DNA of 64,000 nt from Saccoglossus kowalevskii (GCF_000003605.2 NW_003116946.1:632581-696580), one strand, 5' to 3'; positions 49,054 to 63,000 are shown, counted from the stretch's first letter. Made by a program: numbers and translations. The notes: generated by a model not told the origin, from the sequence alone.

Positions 49054-52000
49054 ATGTGTGACAGTCATTCACTCAGACCACACACCCCTGTTGGGGAGGT
49101 TGAACATGTACACCATTTATCAGAACAAATTGGCAATCTGTTCCTAAGCGAAGAATATAGTGATATCACTTTCATTGTTGAAGATAAGCGTTTCTATGCA
49201 CATCGTGTTATATTAGCTGCAAGATGTGAATATTTCAGGTAAGTGTACCCTCTGTATTATTAGTTTCTCACAGATCCTCAGCATGGACTTATTACTAAGA
49301 GATCAAAAACGTTATTCTCTACCACAGTTCCTTAAAAGGGCTATTTGCATACTAAGAAATTTGTATGTATTTGCATATAGCAAAGTGTTATTAAGCATCA
49401 TTTGCTACAGTTTGCCACTGTGGCTTAATTAAGTACTACAAGTATGCCATCTAACCGGACTGATGTTGTAGGAATCCTCAAAAATCAAGTTGAATCAGCT
49501 TGTTGACTGTTGGGGAGGTTGGTGTTCAAGAAAAAATAAAATTATACATGGCTGTATCACCTTGAGGCACAAACAAAATGTTGTGTTCCCTGAATTTATT
49601 ACACTCATTTTGTTTTTAAAATGTGAATTTCCTTTTACCAAATTACAAATTCCATATCTATATTAAAATGATTTAAGATCGCTATATCAATGTGACATGC
49701 CAGTGAATTAGTACAACTAGTTGCATAACAGCAAATCTTTATGCATAGTGGAACATCATATTGACTCAGAGAGCAAACTCGATACAACCCTGGGGATGGA
49801 TGGGACGAATTTATGTTTCTCTCAATTGATAGAGCAAGACAAAGCATGCAAACTTCACTCTGGAACACCAATTGAAAAATCATTATTAAGCTTCAGTTTG
49901 AAAACTGAGCAGCTTTTTGCAAAAATCAGGGTAGTAAACAATTGCGAGATGGAAAGAATCCTCGCAATATGGTGATAGTTAGGCTCAGCCGCATCAGTCT
50001 AAAAAATGTTCAACTCTTTCTCCTAATTCAGATCGAGTTGAAAATCTGAATTTTGTAGTTTTTGTTAAAAAAAACTAGCAGGATAGTAATTTATAATAAT
50101 TTGATTTGGCTGTTTTACAAAACCTTAAAAATTGTGTACTGATGAATTGTGTTGTTTTGCTTCTAGGGCACTCCTATTTGGCGGAATGAGGGAGTCAAGA
50201 CCCGATTGCACGGAGATTGAACTGAAAGATACTACACCAGTAGCATTCTGCGCATTACTCAAATACATTTACACTGGTAGAATGAATCTACAAGACCTGA
50301 AAGATGATGCGTTATTGGATGTCCTTGGTCTTGCACATCGTTATGGATTCACTGATTTGGAGATGTCTATTTCAGATTATCTCCGTGCAACGTTAAACAT
50401 ACACAATGTGTGTTTGATCTATGACGTTGCAAGTCTCTATCAGCTGAGGTCACTTAAAGACACTTGTTGCAGTTTCATGGATAACAATGCTGCTGAAGTG
50501 ATGAGTAGTGAAGCATTTCTAGCATTATCGGAGGCAAGTTGTATTCTCAGATTCATAATGTCTTGTGTTTGCAGCATGTCAACATTGCCTCTAGTTAGAG
50601 TACTGCATTTGCTCTTTTAGAAAAACTCATACATGAATTGCATTTATTGTATATACTTCATTAATGTCAGGCATATTGGTGGTGGGTTTTCATCTTCTTA
50701 GAAGAAATTATAACACATACATCAACATTTATCAATTTTGGGGGTTATAAACCTAAAGACCAGCCAAAAACAATTTGGCTAGAACTTGATGTGAACTCTT
50801 TACAACAGCTAGACTTGTAAGAAATCAATCTTTATTGTGTAGGAGGATCTATTATAAAACCCTACAACTTATTTTGACTATCGACACCCCTTTTTGTGAT
50901 TTACAGTGCATGCACTACTAATAAAATAAATATGATATATGCTGATGCAGTACTGGTTCACAAAACTGTGTTGATTCCCTGTGTTTCAGCAGGTTATCAC
51001 TATGGCTAGCCTATCAAAAAACATTTTGACACTACTCTAGTGTTGTTATGAAGTTTGCATTTTACCTGTCTTCAGAATTTGAAACTCAGTCCAAGTAAAT
51101 ACATTTTTTATCTTCTATTTATTGTGTAAGTTGGATAAATATATGTTCGTTTTTCTTCTTTCAGTCTGCTTTGAGAGAAGTTATCTCTAGAGATTCATTC
51201 TGTGCTGTAGAGATTGATATATTCCGTGCTGTATTATCCTGGAGTGAGATGAACAGTGACATTGACCCAACCCACATAGTCAGTGCTGTAAGGTTACAAT
51301 TGATGTCTTTACCAGAACTACTGAACATTGTGAGACCAACTAACCTTGTCTCACCTGATTCAATACTGGATGCAATTAAGTTGACTTCTGAGAGCAAAGC
51401 CAGTGATCTTCCATTTAGAGGATTTCTTTGTGAGTATAAAAACCAAGGTCTATCACTGAAGCATGAATAATGGATTTACTGACTCGTGTTTTTACCAAAG
51501 ACGTGTACACATATACCAGTAGTTACAGTAGCAACACCCCCTTGCCTTGAACATGCATGTGACTATTAACTCATTCCATAGTAGGTGTGTACATGTAGCA
51601 ATGGTTTGTAATATATACTAATAAAATATTCAGTAATTTTAGAAAGTCAAAAAAGGCAAAATTGTTTGCCTTGTACATCTTGTGTAGTTTCCAGCCATGG
51701 TCAGTATACTACTGTTTTTGCTCGATTGAAGAAATTCTAATTTTATTGGTATATATTTTTCTATTTCTTAGCCTTGGAGGAGAATGTAGCCTGCATGAAG
51801 CATGGTGGGCATGTGACCCATGGTGAAATGCCTTCAGCACTATTAGATGGCGATATATCTAATTATGATTTAGACAGAGGCTTCACAAGACACACAATAG
51901 AAGAACCTTGTGGTAAAAATAGTATTGTGGTGAAATTAGGCAAAGCTTGTATTATTAATACTATTAAATTACTGCTTTGGGACAGAGATACAAGGTAAGA

Positions 52001-52894
52001 TGACATGATGATCATGGTAAAAATAGAGATTAAATAAAAGGGTGTTAGATTATCAAAAAGGGTGCACTTTAGAATGATAGTTATTGTTTTAGCAACTGTG
52101 CATATGCGTTACTATAGAATCATTAATTTTATGAGGATTTAATTTCACTATTTGGATATTTTGAGCATATTTACTAGGTTTTAAATTCACCGATTTTTTA
52201 GTGAAAGAATAAATTCTATTGTAATTTCAATAATTAATACATTCACAGTAATTTAAAAGCTTTGATTTGTCTACTTCTAAATTAAAATCTTTGGCTGTGG
52301 AAAAGATTGCCTTCCACACTCCTTGGCACAAATGGTGTGTTTACAATACATTTTGATTATAGCATTGCATTGAATGATACTCTCACTCTATATGTATGTA
52401 TATATACTGTGCTTTTTTTAGGTCATATTCTTATTACATTGAGATTTCCATGGATGAAGAAGACTGGGTTAGAATTGTAGATCATTCCAGATACATGTGT
52501 AGATCATGGCAGACATTATACTTTGATCCAAGGGTTGCCAAGTATGTGAATTTCATCTCTCTTTGCATAGTATATACTAAATCATTCACATAATTTTACT
52601 ATAATTTTTGAAACATTCAAAACATTAATTTTAAATCAAACAGGCAGAAAATGATCTTTCTTATAGATTATATTGATCGAAGAAATCTAATTTGAATGGT
52701 GAGAAAATAAGTGCCAGTAAGTGCTAGTATTTTTAATTAGAATATTCTACAAGTTTGTCTTTTTACATTTTCCAGGTATATACGAATAGTTGGTGTTCAT
52801 AATACTGTAAACAAAGTATTTCACTTGGTATCATTTGAGTGTTATTACACTGCTAGGCCATTTACATTGGAAAATGGTCTCATAGGTATGTATT

Positions 52895-52941
<47 letters not shown>

Positions 52942-52974
52942 GCCTGTCTTCCTGTTTGTCTGTCTGTCTGTCTT

Positions 52975-53025
<51 letters not shown>

Positions 53026-54500
53026 GCAGATTTCTGGTTTTATTGTCAATTACATGTACCTTAAAAGCACACTTCTAGTAAAGGCACATGCAAATATTTG
53101 AAGCCTTTGACTTTTCAAACATTCATTATTATTTTGGAACTGATATCAGTCCACCTGCCCTATGGCTGATATAATTCACTGCTGTAGCACTGATTTGTTT
53201 TAATTTTTTTTTTTCTAGTGCCAACTGAGAATGTGGCTACAGTTCATGCCAGTGCATGTGTGATTGAAGGTGTAAGTAGAAGCCGTAATGCTCTGCTGAA
53301 TGGTGACACTAAAAATTATGATTGGGATTCTGGTTACACTTGTCATCAGCTTGGAAGTGGTGCCATTATAGTACAGCTAGCGCAGCCATTTGTCATTAGT
53401 TCTTGTAGGTGAGTCAATTGTATACATACATACAGTGAGTGTTAATTTTCTCATTACAGTCAGCGTGCAGGCATTTTAAAGTTGCAACATATGATATTAA
53501 ATGTGTTTGTTTGCTTGCTAGGCTGTTACTGTGGGATTGTGATGATAGAAGTTATAGTTATTATATTGAGATATCAACAGATCAACATAATTGGACTAGA
53601 ATTGCAGATAAAACCAGAGAACCTTGCAAGTAAGTTGTACGACTGTAGCTGTGTTGTTTCTTCATCTCATTTTGATTTCTTAGTTTGATTCGCATCAAAT
53701 TAACCTGGTCATATGTTTTTATGTACTACCAACGTTTGTGATTCATAAGATGAGTTTTGGTGTGAGCAACATTTTCTGAAAGATGGTGTGACGCTCTGTC
53801 CAAGTGACCCAAGTGAAAAATACCCTATTTTTTTCATCTCTTGTGAACTTAAAACGGTTTACAGTAATGTACCTAGTTGCTTGTAAACATTCAACTGTTT
53901 GTTCCAGTTCATCATCTTCTGATTATTTCCTATCCCCAGGTCTTGGCAGACTGTGTTCTTTGAGAAAAAAACGGTGACATTCATCAAGATTGTTGGTACT
54001 CATAACACTGCCAATGAGGTAAGTAAAACGCATTTCAGTTTTTATTGCTTCCTCATTTCACCACTGGGTTTAATCTCAAATAAAATTCTGGTCAGCTTTA
54101 ATGTACCACAATGGGATGTGATATCACTCGGCCACAACAATCATGTTAAAATAGCTAGCCTTATTACACTCTCTCTGTCAACTTTGGGTACCTTCCTGCA
54201 AATTCTGTTGTAGTTGCATTTCATGATGCATAACAAATTTACTTGTGTTTATAGGTGTTCCACTGTGTACATTTTGAATGCCCAGCACAGTTAAATGGTC
54301 AAGGTCAAGATGAACTGTCAACGTCTTCTGCAGCTTCAGCTGCTGCAACTCAAACTGATGGATCAAGTGGAAGCGGATTACAGGGAGCTGTAGCTGGGCC
54401 GCCACTGCCACCTTTCCCCAATCAGTTATTCCCGGGTCCCGGCATGCCACCGTTTCATCGATACATGCCAGGAGCAGGTGATGGCATGAATAGATTTTAG
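49054..54500 (+). CDS. BTBD9: BTB/POZ domain-containing protein 9
   Basis: Ten coding exons: 49054-49238, 50167-50533, 51165-51429, 51772-51994, 52422-52541, 52776-52885, 53219-53408, 53522-53629, 53940-54018 and 54255-54500, giving 630 residues (human about 612). The start MCDSHSLRPHTPVGEVEHVH aligns with human MSNSHPLRPFTAVGEIDHVH (from memory). Domains in order: BTB (about 25-130; EEYSDITFIVEDKRFYAHRV), BACK (about 135-240; FLALSESALREVISRDSF), and two F5/8-type discoidin-like domains. The first is about 272-415 (SALLDGDISNYDLDRGF, LLLWDRDTRSYSYYIEIS); the second is about 424-556 (NGDTKNYDWDSGYTCHQLGS, LLLWDCDDRSYSYYIEIS). The tail from about 557 is Ala/Ser- then Pro/Gly-rich and differs from vertebrates. 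BTB-BACK proteins serve as CUL3 ubiquitin-ligase adaptors, and BTBD9 orthologues affect sleep, iron handling and synaptic function in animals. The second coding exon uses a GC donor (GAG|gcaagt); all other introns are GT-AG. No membrane segment is seen. Confidence 0.97.
52109..52251. mobile_element. MITE-like element, TTACTRTRGAAT termini
   Basis: TTACTATAGAATCATTAATT at the left is matched at the right by the inverted copy of TTACTGTGAATGTATTAATT. Inside, TTTACTAGGTTTTAAATTCAC resembles the element at 2712. It is about 143 bp and lies in a BTBD9 intron. Confidence 0.5.
52896..53028. repeat. (CTGT)n microsatellite in BTBD9 intron
   Basis: About 33 CTGT/CTGY units with a few variant units in the middle start 10 bp after the donor of exon 52776-52885. 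The open frames on both strands across it are artefacts of the repeat. Confidence 0.95.
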
Positions 54501-57500
54501 GGAAGGCTGTGAAAAACAATTTGTGTGTATTATTTAACAAATAACCTTAATGGCTGGTTCCGTTACTTTGATAGAATTAATAGGTCATTTAGTGACTGAA
54601 AGCATTTTTTTTCAAATTATTCTCGCCTCCACATTAGGCAATGCCTTTCATATTTATTTGGAGTTTAAAACAATATGAAACTATAATAAACTGTATCAAT
54701 ATTTTATTCTCTTTCTCAGGTTAGATAGTTTATGCATATATCCAAGCAGATGTAGTTTTAAATCGGCACAATTCCAGATAATATTAGTTGACTATATTTG
54801 ATGTATTATTATGAACTAGCCACTTCTTAATTCATGTGTTTACCACATATTATTCAGTCGGAAGGTAAGATAAATGCCAGCTAGTAAGCATTACATGTAA
54901 CATTGATTTTACAATGAAGCTATCATTGATTTCAAACTTAAATTACTTTATTATTTTTAGTTCAGATAAACTTATTATCATATAAGAAAGTTGATTTCAT
55001 CCAATGAATGTTAACGCTGCTGGCCAGGACAGTACATTTATTAATTTCTGCTTGAATTTTGCTTTGAGAAAGTTTTGTATTTTTTGTATCTTTGTCTGCA
55101 TAATAGTACATTTGTGTCAATACACTAATGTTTACTCAAGAATTTATAAGACAAGTGTATGTAACTTAAATATCTACATATGGTAATATAAGAAGAAGTT
55201 ATCATTTTGTGTACATCACTCATGTTTCAAACCAGTCGCATCACATTAAGCTTGGAAACGTTCAATTGCATAGCACAAAATGCATGCAATACATGCTTTA
55301 CAAATAAGCATGTACACTAACAAAATATGGTCAGAAATGAGCACTAAACAATTCTTTCACAGACGTCTTCATTTACATTGTGTCACTTCAGATGGATACA
55401 AAATTATGATGACTAATTTGTTTTAACTATTAAAGTGACTTGTCCTAGTGTATATTGGAGACAAAACTTTATATTTTAGACTTAGACATTGATTCCTGAA
55501 GTGCCCGATTTTATTACTTAATTATTCTCTAGATTTGCCAGCAAAACCACAATTTCTTGAAAAGTAGCTGATTACCATTTATATCGCATTGAATGGGAAT
55601 GTATTTGTCAGTAGATTTTGTTTCTGGGGTAACCCCCCTCCAAGTACCGGGATGTGTTACCGATACTTTTAAGGGTCATGTACAAAACATATTGGGTTAT
55701 ATTCAGATTTCGTTTACCTGCATTGGAAAGATGTAGACTTGTGTTCTTGCTTGTAAATTTGTTGTAGAAAAAAAGCATTCTATCACTTTTATGTAAATTT
55801 TGTATACCATTGTTGTTGGTGGTGGACCATAAACCGTAGATGCATTTATGAAAACTAGATTGTTGTTGGTGGTGAACCATAAACCGCAGATGCATTTATG
55901 AAAACTAGTATTTTTGTTTTCAAGATTATTCCTGCCAATACTATATAGATCCTACCGATATGTCAGTTTGACAATGTTTTGAACAAAAACTACAGGTGTG
56001 TATGTATTATTATATTCTCGACAAACAAATAAGATTTATATATAACAAAAATATTTCCCACTGTCTAAATTAACAAAGTATGTACAAACACAAGTTCCTT
56101 TCGATTTTGAATTTAAAGCTAATGTCATGAGTCTGTTTTCTTTTATGTCCCAAATGGATTTTTTTATTAGGCTTATGTACATATTTTATCGTGAAACTGT
56201 CAACCATTTACGTGGTACATTAATATTTACTACAGAAAGAGGTAAATAGCTTATATTGGAGATGACTCCCTGTTTCTTGTGTGTACCCCGGTATGTACTG
56301 AAGTAAATGCTTGCTTGTATTTCTTACTGCAGTATACTCTGACCTTGATCTAATCCATGATCATAACTGGCATTTTATTAATTATATACTTTTAAGTTGC
56401 TTATTACTTTGCAATGTACTTGACCCAGAAACTTTGGGAATATTCACAAATTAAAATCTGGTAGCAGCAACAATTATTTCGTTTCTGTGTTGTCTGTCAA
56501 CCCCACCCCAAATTCTGGTACTTCAGCATGTTCGGAAACGTTTCTTGGAAATGAACATGGCTATATCTTTCAAACAATTCATGATCATTCATATTGGGTT
56601 ACAGCTGAACAACATTTTTTTCAGGCTTAGGGCTAAGATTGGTGTCATGAACTTGTGGGCACAATAACTCGATTAAGTTTAAGTGTATATAGTGTGGGGA
56701 AAGTGCAAGTGGAAAATTAGAGAGATCAAATGCGTAATGCCAGGCCTGTGTTGCTAGATTGCAGTGTGTCTTGGGGAAAGTGGAAAATAATGTGATCAAA
56801 TGCCATGCTAGATGTACTCTCAATGCCACAAAGGTATTCCCTTCATCTTTATAAATATTTATAATTGTTAATGGCAGTTGGCAGTCTCAAACCACATAGC
56901 TCTATAGTCTTGTTTGCTCTATGTTTCCTTTATTTCAGTCCTTGCCTTTATTATCCTTAGCTTTTATTGATTAGCACTAAAATGGCAGTGTTTCGGCCAT
57001 CTTGAATCAGCTCATGAAGCGAATGCACGTACACATGTATTGTAAGACGTACATGTGAATATTGAACATATCGAACGTGCTTGGTCTAGTCATGTTCATC
57101 CCAATTGAGATTAAAACTGTATACATCTTACTTTTTCTAAAAAAAATCGCAATACACATTGGTGGAGTGAGATTTGGCTTCCTACTACTAATAACAAGAC
57201 TGTGTCGGCAGGTCGTATGATTCCGCTCCCTTGAAATACAGTCTTGTAAGGAGGGCTAGCTTCCTACATAAAATAAGCTCAGATTCGGTACATTTTCCGG
57301 AGCCGTTTCTCAGACATGCTGTGACCAAGCTAATTTGAACTTAACATAAAGATAATGTATGATGACTTACATTTGTACGACAAATATGGCCGACTCGTGA
57401 CCATTTTGGACCTTAAATTCTGATATTTAAATGTGTCTGGAAATGGTTTTCAGAGATGGATTTCATTCAAACTTTATATCATGATCATGCATAATGGGTT

Positions 57501-57540
57501 GCAGGTGCACGTCAATTTGTTGATACATACAAATGACATA
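54501..57540. other. BTBD9 3' UTR and intergenic DNA
   Basis: After the BTBD9 stop there is an AATAAA signal near 54684. No gene is supported further on. It holds a 50-bp tandem duplication at 55809-55908 and otherwise AT-rich unique-looking sequence. Confidence 0.5.
55809..55908. repeat. 50-bp tandem duplication
   Basis: Two adjacent 50-bp copies (ATTGTTGTTGGTGGTGRACC ... ATGAAAACTAG) differ at two bases. Confidence 0.9.
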
Positions 57541-58032
57541 GGGGACGACGTCAAAAGATCGATGTCGGATAAAAAACTTAATTCCTTTAGTTTTTTTCCA
57601 AACCCCCCTACCCCCCATTGAAACTTAATTGATAAATATTGGTCATGGCGTCTGACTACATTCACCATTAAATACAAATTGATAATCGGACAGTAGTATT
57701 GCATAGCAGTTGGTTGTCGGGTGGGTGTAAAAAGATTTTACAAATGCACCTCATTTGACGCACAGATTTNNNNNNNNNNNNNNNNNNNNNNNNNNNNNNN
57801 NNNNNNNNNNNNNNNNNNNACTTGAACCAAACCATTTTTTTTCCTTTTCGGTTATTTCTGTCCATGATCTGATAGAAAATAAACGAACTACAAATACTCC
57901 AAGATTTTTTTGACTTCATTAAAAAATAAAATCGTTTTTGTAGGATGGAAACTTTTTGAGGTCAAAACCCCCCACCCCCAAACTAAAGGAAATAAGTTTT
58001 TTTATCCGACATCGATCTTTTGACGTCGTCCC
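57541..58032. mobile_element. Inverted-repeat transposon with TA flanks, containing an assembly gap
   Basis: The left end GGGGACGACGTCAAAAGATC and the right end (reverse complement GGGACGACGTCAAAAGATCG) are near-identical inverted repeats of more than 50 bp, reaching CGATGTCGGATAAAAAACTT and CCTTTAGTTT. TA flanks the element on both sides, as for Tc1/mariner-type insertions. A 50-base run of N (57770-57819) lies in the middle. The known length is about 490 bp with no transposase frame seen, so it looks like a non-autonomous element. Confidence 0.75.
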
Positions 58033-60066
58033 TAAAGAGAGAGATAGACACTTAGTGAAATTAAAATAGAATACAGAGAAGAGAAGGAACTGGCCCCAAA
58101 CACCAAGGTATTCATGTCTGATATATGCCTAAGCGCAGACAAGACAGACGCAAACTTTGCATACATGAATCAACAATTCAGAAGCATGGCTCGAAGAACT
58201 TTTCTTCAAACTTCAAAATGACACTATAAATAGGTCATTGTATTATAATAATGTTCACTCCAATGCCAGAAGCACTGCAAGACTATTCCAGAATTTTCAG
58301 AAAACAAGATCATCCTAAATAGATCATAAAGCCGTAAGCCTACTGAATTTTGTAACGATTCCAGCAAATACTCTGCTTTGTGTGGAATGGAAGTTTACTT
58401 TATTCAGGAGTAAGCTACCCTCTATTATTGATTTTTTTGATTTCTAAAAATTTCGATGAGGAATCTCTGAAATTCGTAGTAGATGATGACTCTAAATATC
58501 ATTTGGGAAATAACCACAATGTCACGATTTTACATTTGAACCATGCTACAGGTAACTAAAAAAAGTCCCAAAAAGTTGGAAATTAACTTACGACCAGGAC
58601 TGGAGACTTTTCCATGAAAAGCTGGAATAATTTGGTAATTGGACAGTAGAAACAAAAGAATACGATCCAAATATTTGAAGTAGCCAACAAGTGTGTTGGG
58701 ACATCTTGATTGTCAAAGATCAGAGCTACATCAGCCGACTGAATATTTCAATTATTTCCTGTATCATAAGTATGCCTTCAAATTCATCCCACATTAGTTT
58801 GTAGAGGTGTTGCCATTTCTTTCTGATGCACTGTTTGAGCCTTTTTTAAATTGGGTACAAAGTTTTATTGTATATTTTTTGGATAAAATTTAATGATAAT
58901 GACGCAATGTATCTGCTTGAAAGAGGAATACCTAAATAATTCGACAGCTTCTTTTTATAGAGTCGATAACGAGAATTGTTCGCAGTACAGTTATGGAAGT
59001 AAAACATCTCCATGATATAGATTAGTCGGGTTTCATTTTATAAAAACACTAATTAGTGATTAATAACGCTAACTTTAATTTATTAATATGCAAGTATTTT
59101 ATTTGGCAGCTTTATAATTAGATATATACATATACATAGATAATAAATAATATCTTACAAGTGTTGGAAAACCCAACTATACAATACAAACTAGTGAAAA
59201 CTGTAAAAAAAGTGAAAAACACAATTATTTCATTATGGTGGGAAACGAGGTGTACATCGCCAGATTGTTGGCACAAATACACCAGTCTGTACATTTTCCA
59301 GGCAAAGCTTCTCAATAAACAATTTACGTACTTGATAAGTTCCCTTAAAAACCGATATGACTATCACATAAAAAATGCATGCATATGTAATCTCTAATCA
59401 TTTCAGTAAATTGTTTCATTCAACAGCTTATGAAACATTTAAAGTTAGAAACAAATGTACACTGTTGGCATTGGACTCTTCTATAAGAAATGAGTACATG
59501 TATATAGATTCGAGTAGTACGTGTTCGTATTTCATGTAAAAACAATGTATTTTACACGCGTTGTATACGTCATCGTGAGTCCCATATCGAACAAAAAGGA
59601 ACAGAAAGCCCTTAAAACGACACGGATCTCAAAATCTGAATCTATTTCTTAACATATAACCTGAGATGGATTTAAACGATACAAATTATATGAAGTATCG
59701 GTATTCTACGCTGCTTGAATTTAGCTCTATCGATTGTACTGATTTAGATTTAGTGGTTTGTGGTAAGTGTGTTTATTTCAGATTGTATGAATTTGATGAA
59801 TAATAATGGAGACAAACGAAGCAAGTTCACGATTCAGTCCGAACTTGTAAAATATGTTTATGTTAAATGCATGATGTTTTGAGGATATGGCAAGTGTCTT
59901 CCATTCTGCATGTGTCTGGCGTACTAGTATATGACCATCATGTATCAAGTATGTATGTGTATGCCGTTCACTCGAGGCGATATTTACTCTCAGATAAACG
60001 TCATTCTAAATACCGTGTCAGGCAGTGCGCCCTCTACAGTTGCAGATGCATTTTGAGGACAATTGT
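58033..60066. other. Intergenic, no gene seen
   Basis: AT-rich sequence without a convincing open frame. 58050-58960 has a composition and broken frames that could be an old interspersed element, but I cannot name a family. A minus-strand AATAAA (plus-strand TTTATT, about 59772) could end the transcript of the gene at 60067-63904. Confidence 0.4.
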
Positions 60067-63000
60067 TCAAATGTCAGTGGAAGGGAGAGATTCCAGCAGC
60101 ATACTTTTCAAATATTTAGCCGTTGGTGGCGTTTGTCGAGACCAGCAGTTCGAGACGATTTCTAACAACTGAAAATAAAACCAATAAATGTTGTTATCTT
60201 TTATGAATTCATAATACATATAGTGTCAATTACAAGTATAGTTATCTAACGTCTTGGGGGGACAAGGGGGGTAGCTGGTACAGTTTTACGGGAAATAAAA
60301 AGGGCTTTTTACAATTTACAAGGAAAAAAGACGTTTTTACAGTTTACAGTGAAAATTGAATTTTGCAGTGAATTGTGTCCTCTAGTCGTTTTACAGGTTA
60401 GAAAATGTAATTTCCCTGGATTATTCTTTACGACTCTTTTTATTTGGATGTAAATTCTTGTACGTACCCAGGAAAATGACACATTTTTACAGTGTACGAA
60501 AAAAATATTTGATTGATTACGTTGTACGTCTAGCCTGTGATTACAGAATTACGGGATTTATTTTTTCAATTTACGTTGTACGAACAAAAAAATATTGCAA
60601 TTACGTTAAACGAAAATAAACCTTGCCCACCCTCGTCTTAAGGTATCACTCAAGAACAAGACAAACAAACTTACATTTTGTCGTAGGTTTCCGGTTTCTG
60701 ATTCACGTGACAGCTGATAGAGTAAGTTACTCAGTTGCTCTTTATTCCAGGGCAACAGGCTTCGTTTCAGTAACCATGGAAACAACATCCTCAATTCTTG
60801 ACAATATTCCAGGTGTTGAATTTCTATTCCTGGTGGCATTTGAGGATCAGCCAGTTCCATTTCCATCTCATCCAGATTTAGTGTAATGTCAAATAACGTG
60901 TCAATTCCTATCGAACTCCTCACATTATTTCCTGATTGGTTGGCCGATCTGCTTTCTGATTGGTTAATACTACTAGTCGAACCCGTAGTCATGATTTCTG
61001 GTTGGTTCACCGGATTTGTTTCTGATTTGGTTGCACTTGTGACAAAATTCGGCTTGTCAGTTTCTGATTGGACGGTATCTGTGTTTGATGGTATAGACAA
61101 GCGTTCAGGTAGGGAGCATAGAGGTAGTTCCTTGGTTTTATCTGTTTGTATTTCAAATATTTGTGTTTTATGTAGCGAGTCCGGTGGTAACGATATTCTG
61201 ACTTGTTTCACTGGTTTTCTGTCTGTTAGGCGAGTTCCTGGTGTGTTTATTTGCCCAGCAGTTTTCGTGAGTAGATTTGTGCTATCATTAAAAACATTAC
61301 ATGTCGCCCTTACATTGGAAATATCTCGCATGTTAAACGTCCTTTCTGTCACAATACTTGTTGGCTTTACTAATATTGGCACTGGTTCGACCTTCAACTT
61401 GCCGCTTGATGGTCGATTCGTCGATATAATTGATTTGTTAGTATTTGTAGAATCACTGGAAGATAGTGGTGTCTGTTTCACCGTCGTCGTCGCCACCGCC
61501 GCCGCCCCTGCCTTTAGTTCAATTTTGGTGGAAGGTGGTTGAGGCGCAAGTCTTTTTGCTAACGGTTTTGCACTAGTTCTTTTTACGTAAAATTTTGAAA
61601 GGGAGCTCTGTGGCCTGTCTTCTTCTTGTTGATTGACTGCTTCAACCGACGTCACGGGAATTTTTACATAGTGAATTTGTTGCTTATCGGGAACTGAGAC
61701 GTGTGTGTAAGTTGTCTCTTGTTTTTTCGTGTCAAGTTTCTCAGGTATTTCAGGCTCCGATTTCTGGCTAGGAACCGGAGTCACTGTTCCTGTTTCCAAC
61801 ACTTGCTTGAGCACTGAATACGTTTGAAAGGGAACGTTCAAATCAGCATTCGTTGCGTAAATAGTGTCTCTTGAACCAGGTGTATTTTTGAAATGAAACG
61901 GCGATGCTTGTGCGCGTTTCTTTTTTTTCCTGGCAGATGCAAACTTTTGCATCCGTTGAGCTAAGTTCAGTCGTCTGTTTCCGTTTATCGGTGCCTGGCG
62001 ATACAATGCCGATGGCTTGGATGGTGGGCAGCTACTTTCCGATGTGTGTCTTGATGAAAATCCGCTATCAGCACTACTCACGCTATCTGACTGAGAGAAC
62101 CGCTTACATTTATCGTTGCATTTATCTTGTGTTTCGACGAGTTGTTTATTTGCTGTCGAGATCGTAGCAACCTCTGGTTTAACTACGGTATTGGAAACGT
62201 CCCCGAAACCGATAACTTTATCCACAGACGGAATCTCCACAGTTTTGAAGAACATTTTTTGGTTCACAATTTTCATCTTTTGAAAGGAAGACGATTCATC
62301 TAAGTCGTCAGTTTCCTCGGCCGCTGAAAATACTGGATTTTCGCAACCTGTCATAGTCTCAGTGCCACTATCAGCGTCGTCAACACCACCAAGACAGTTT
62401 GGCAGTTGTTCAATCAAATCAGGCTCCGCCATTCTCCCCGCGCCATTCATCATGGTTTGAGACTTCTGACGGATTCTTTGAAATCGACTGAGATGTCGAC
62501 TGGTACGCGCCAGATATAAGTGGTTCGGTTCCTCGTGTAATTCATGCAACACGTTCATATCGCTTTTACGACCAAAGTCTATATATTCGCGTTGAGGCGA
62601 TGTGATAAATGAGCTGCTTGCAACTGACTCTATTGTGCTCCTGTTTTCATCCGTCTCGTACTCATAATAGACTTTCGAATCTGGGCTGAGAACTAAAATT
62701 CTGTCCTGGTTGCCGAGTTCTTTATTTTCAGCTGGAATCATCGCGTCACAATGTTTAACCGACTGCACACTATCTTGCAACCAAGCCTCTGTGTATATTC
62801 TCTTTCCAATGGCTTTTGTCGTTTTCGAGACTTTAGACTCGTTTTTCCATGAGTGGTTTGTCATAACGTCTTCTTTTAATGTCACATTACCTGTTCCACA
62901 CACCTCAAAGTCGTCCTCGGATTGGTCGCACGTCCGTTCTAAGTCTGCGACTAACTCCATATTAGGTGTTGAAGGTGAGTAAACAAAGTTGTTATATTTC

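Noticed and set aside
52825-53064. Cys/Leu/Ser/Val repeat peptide on plus and its antisense partner
   Set aside because: Translation of the CTGT microsatellite and exon edge in a BTBD9 intron.
58050-58960. Possible old LINE-like relic
   Set aside because: Some translated words (for example NYLGIPLSS on the minus strand) faintly recall reverse transcriptase ends, but no core motif or family could be supported.
60886-61542. 218-codon plus-strand open frame
   Set aside because: Shadow of the large minus-strand exon; hydrophobic low-complexity translation and no splice context.
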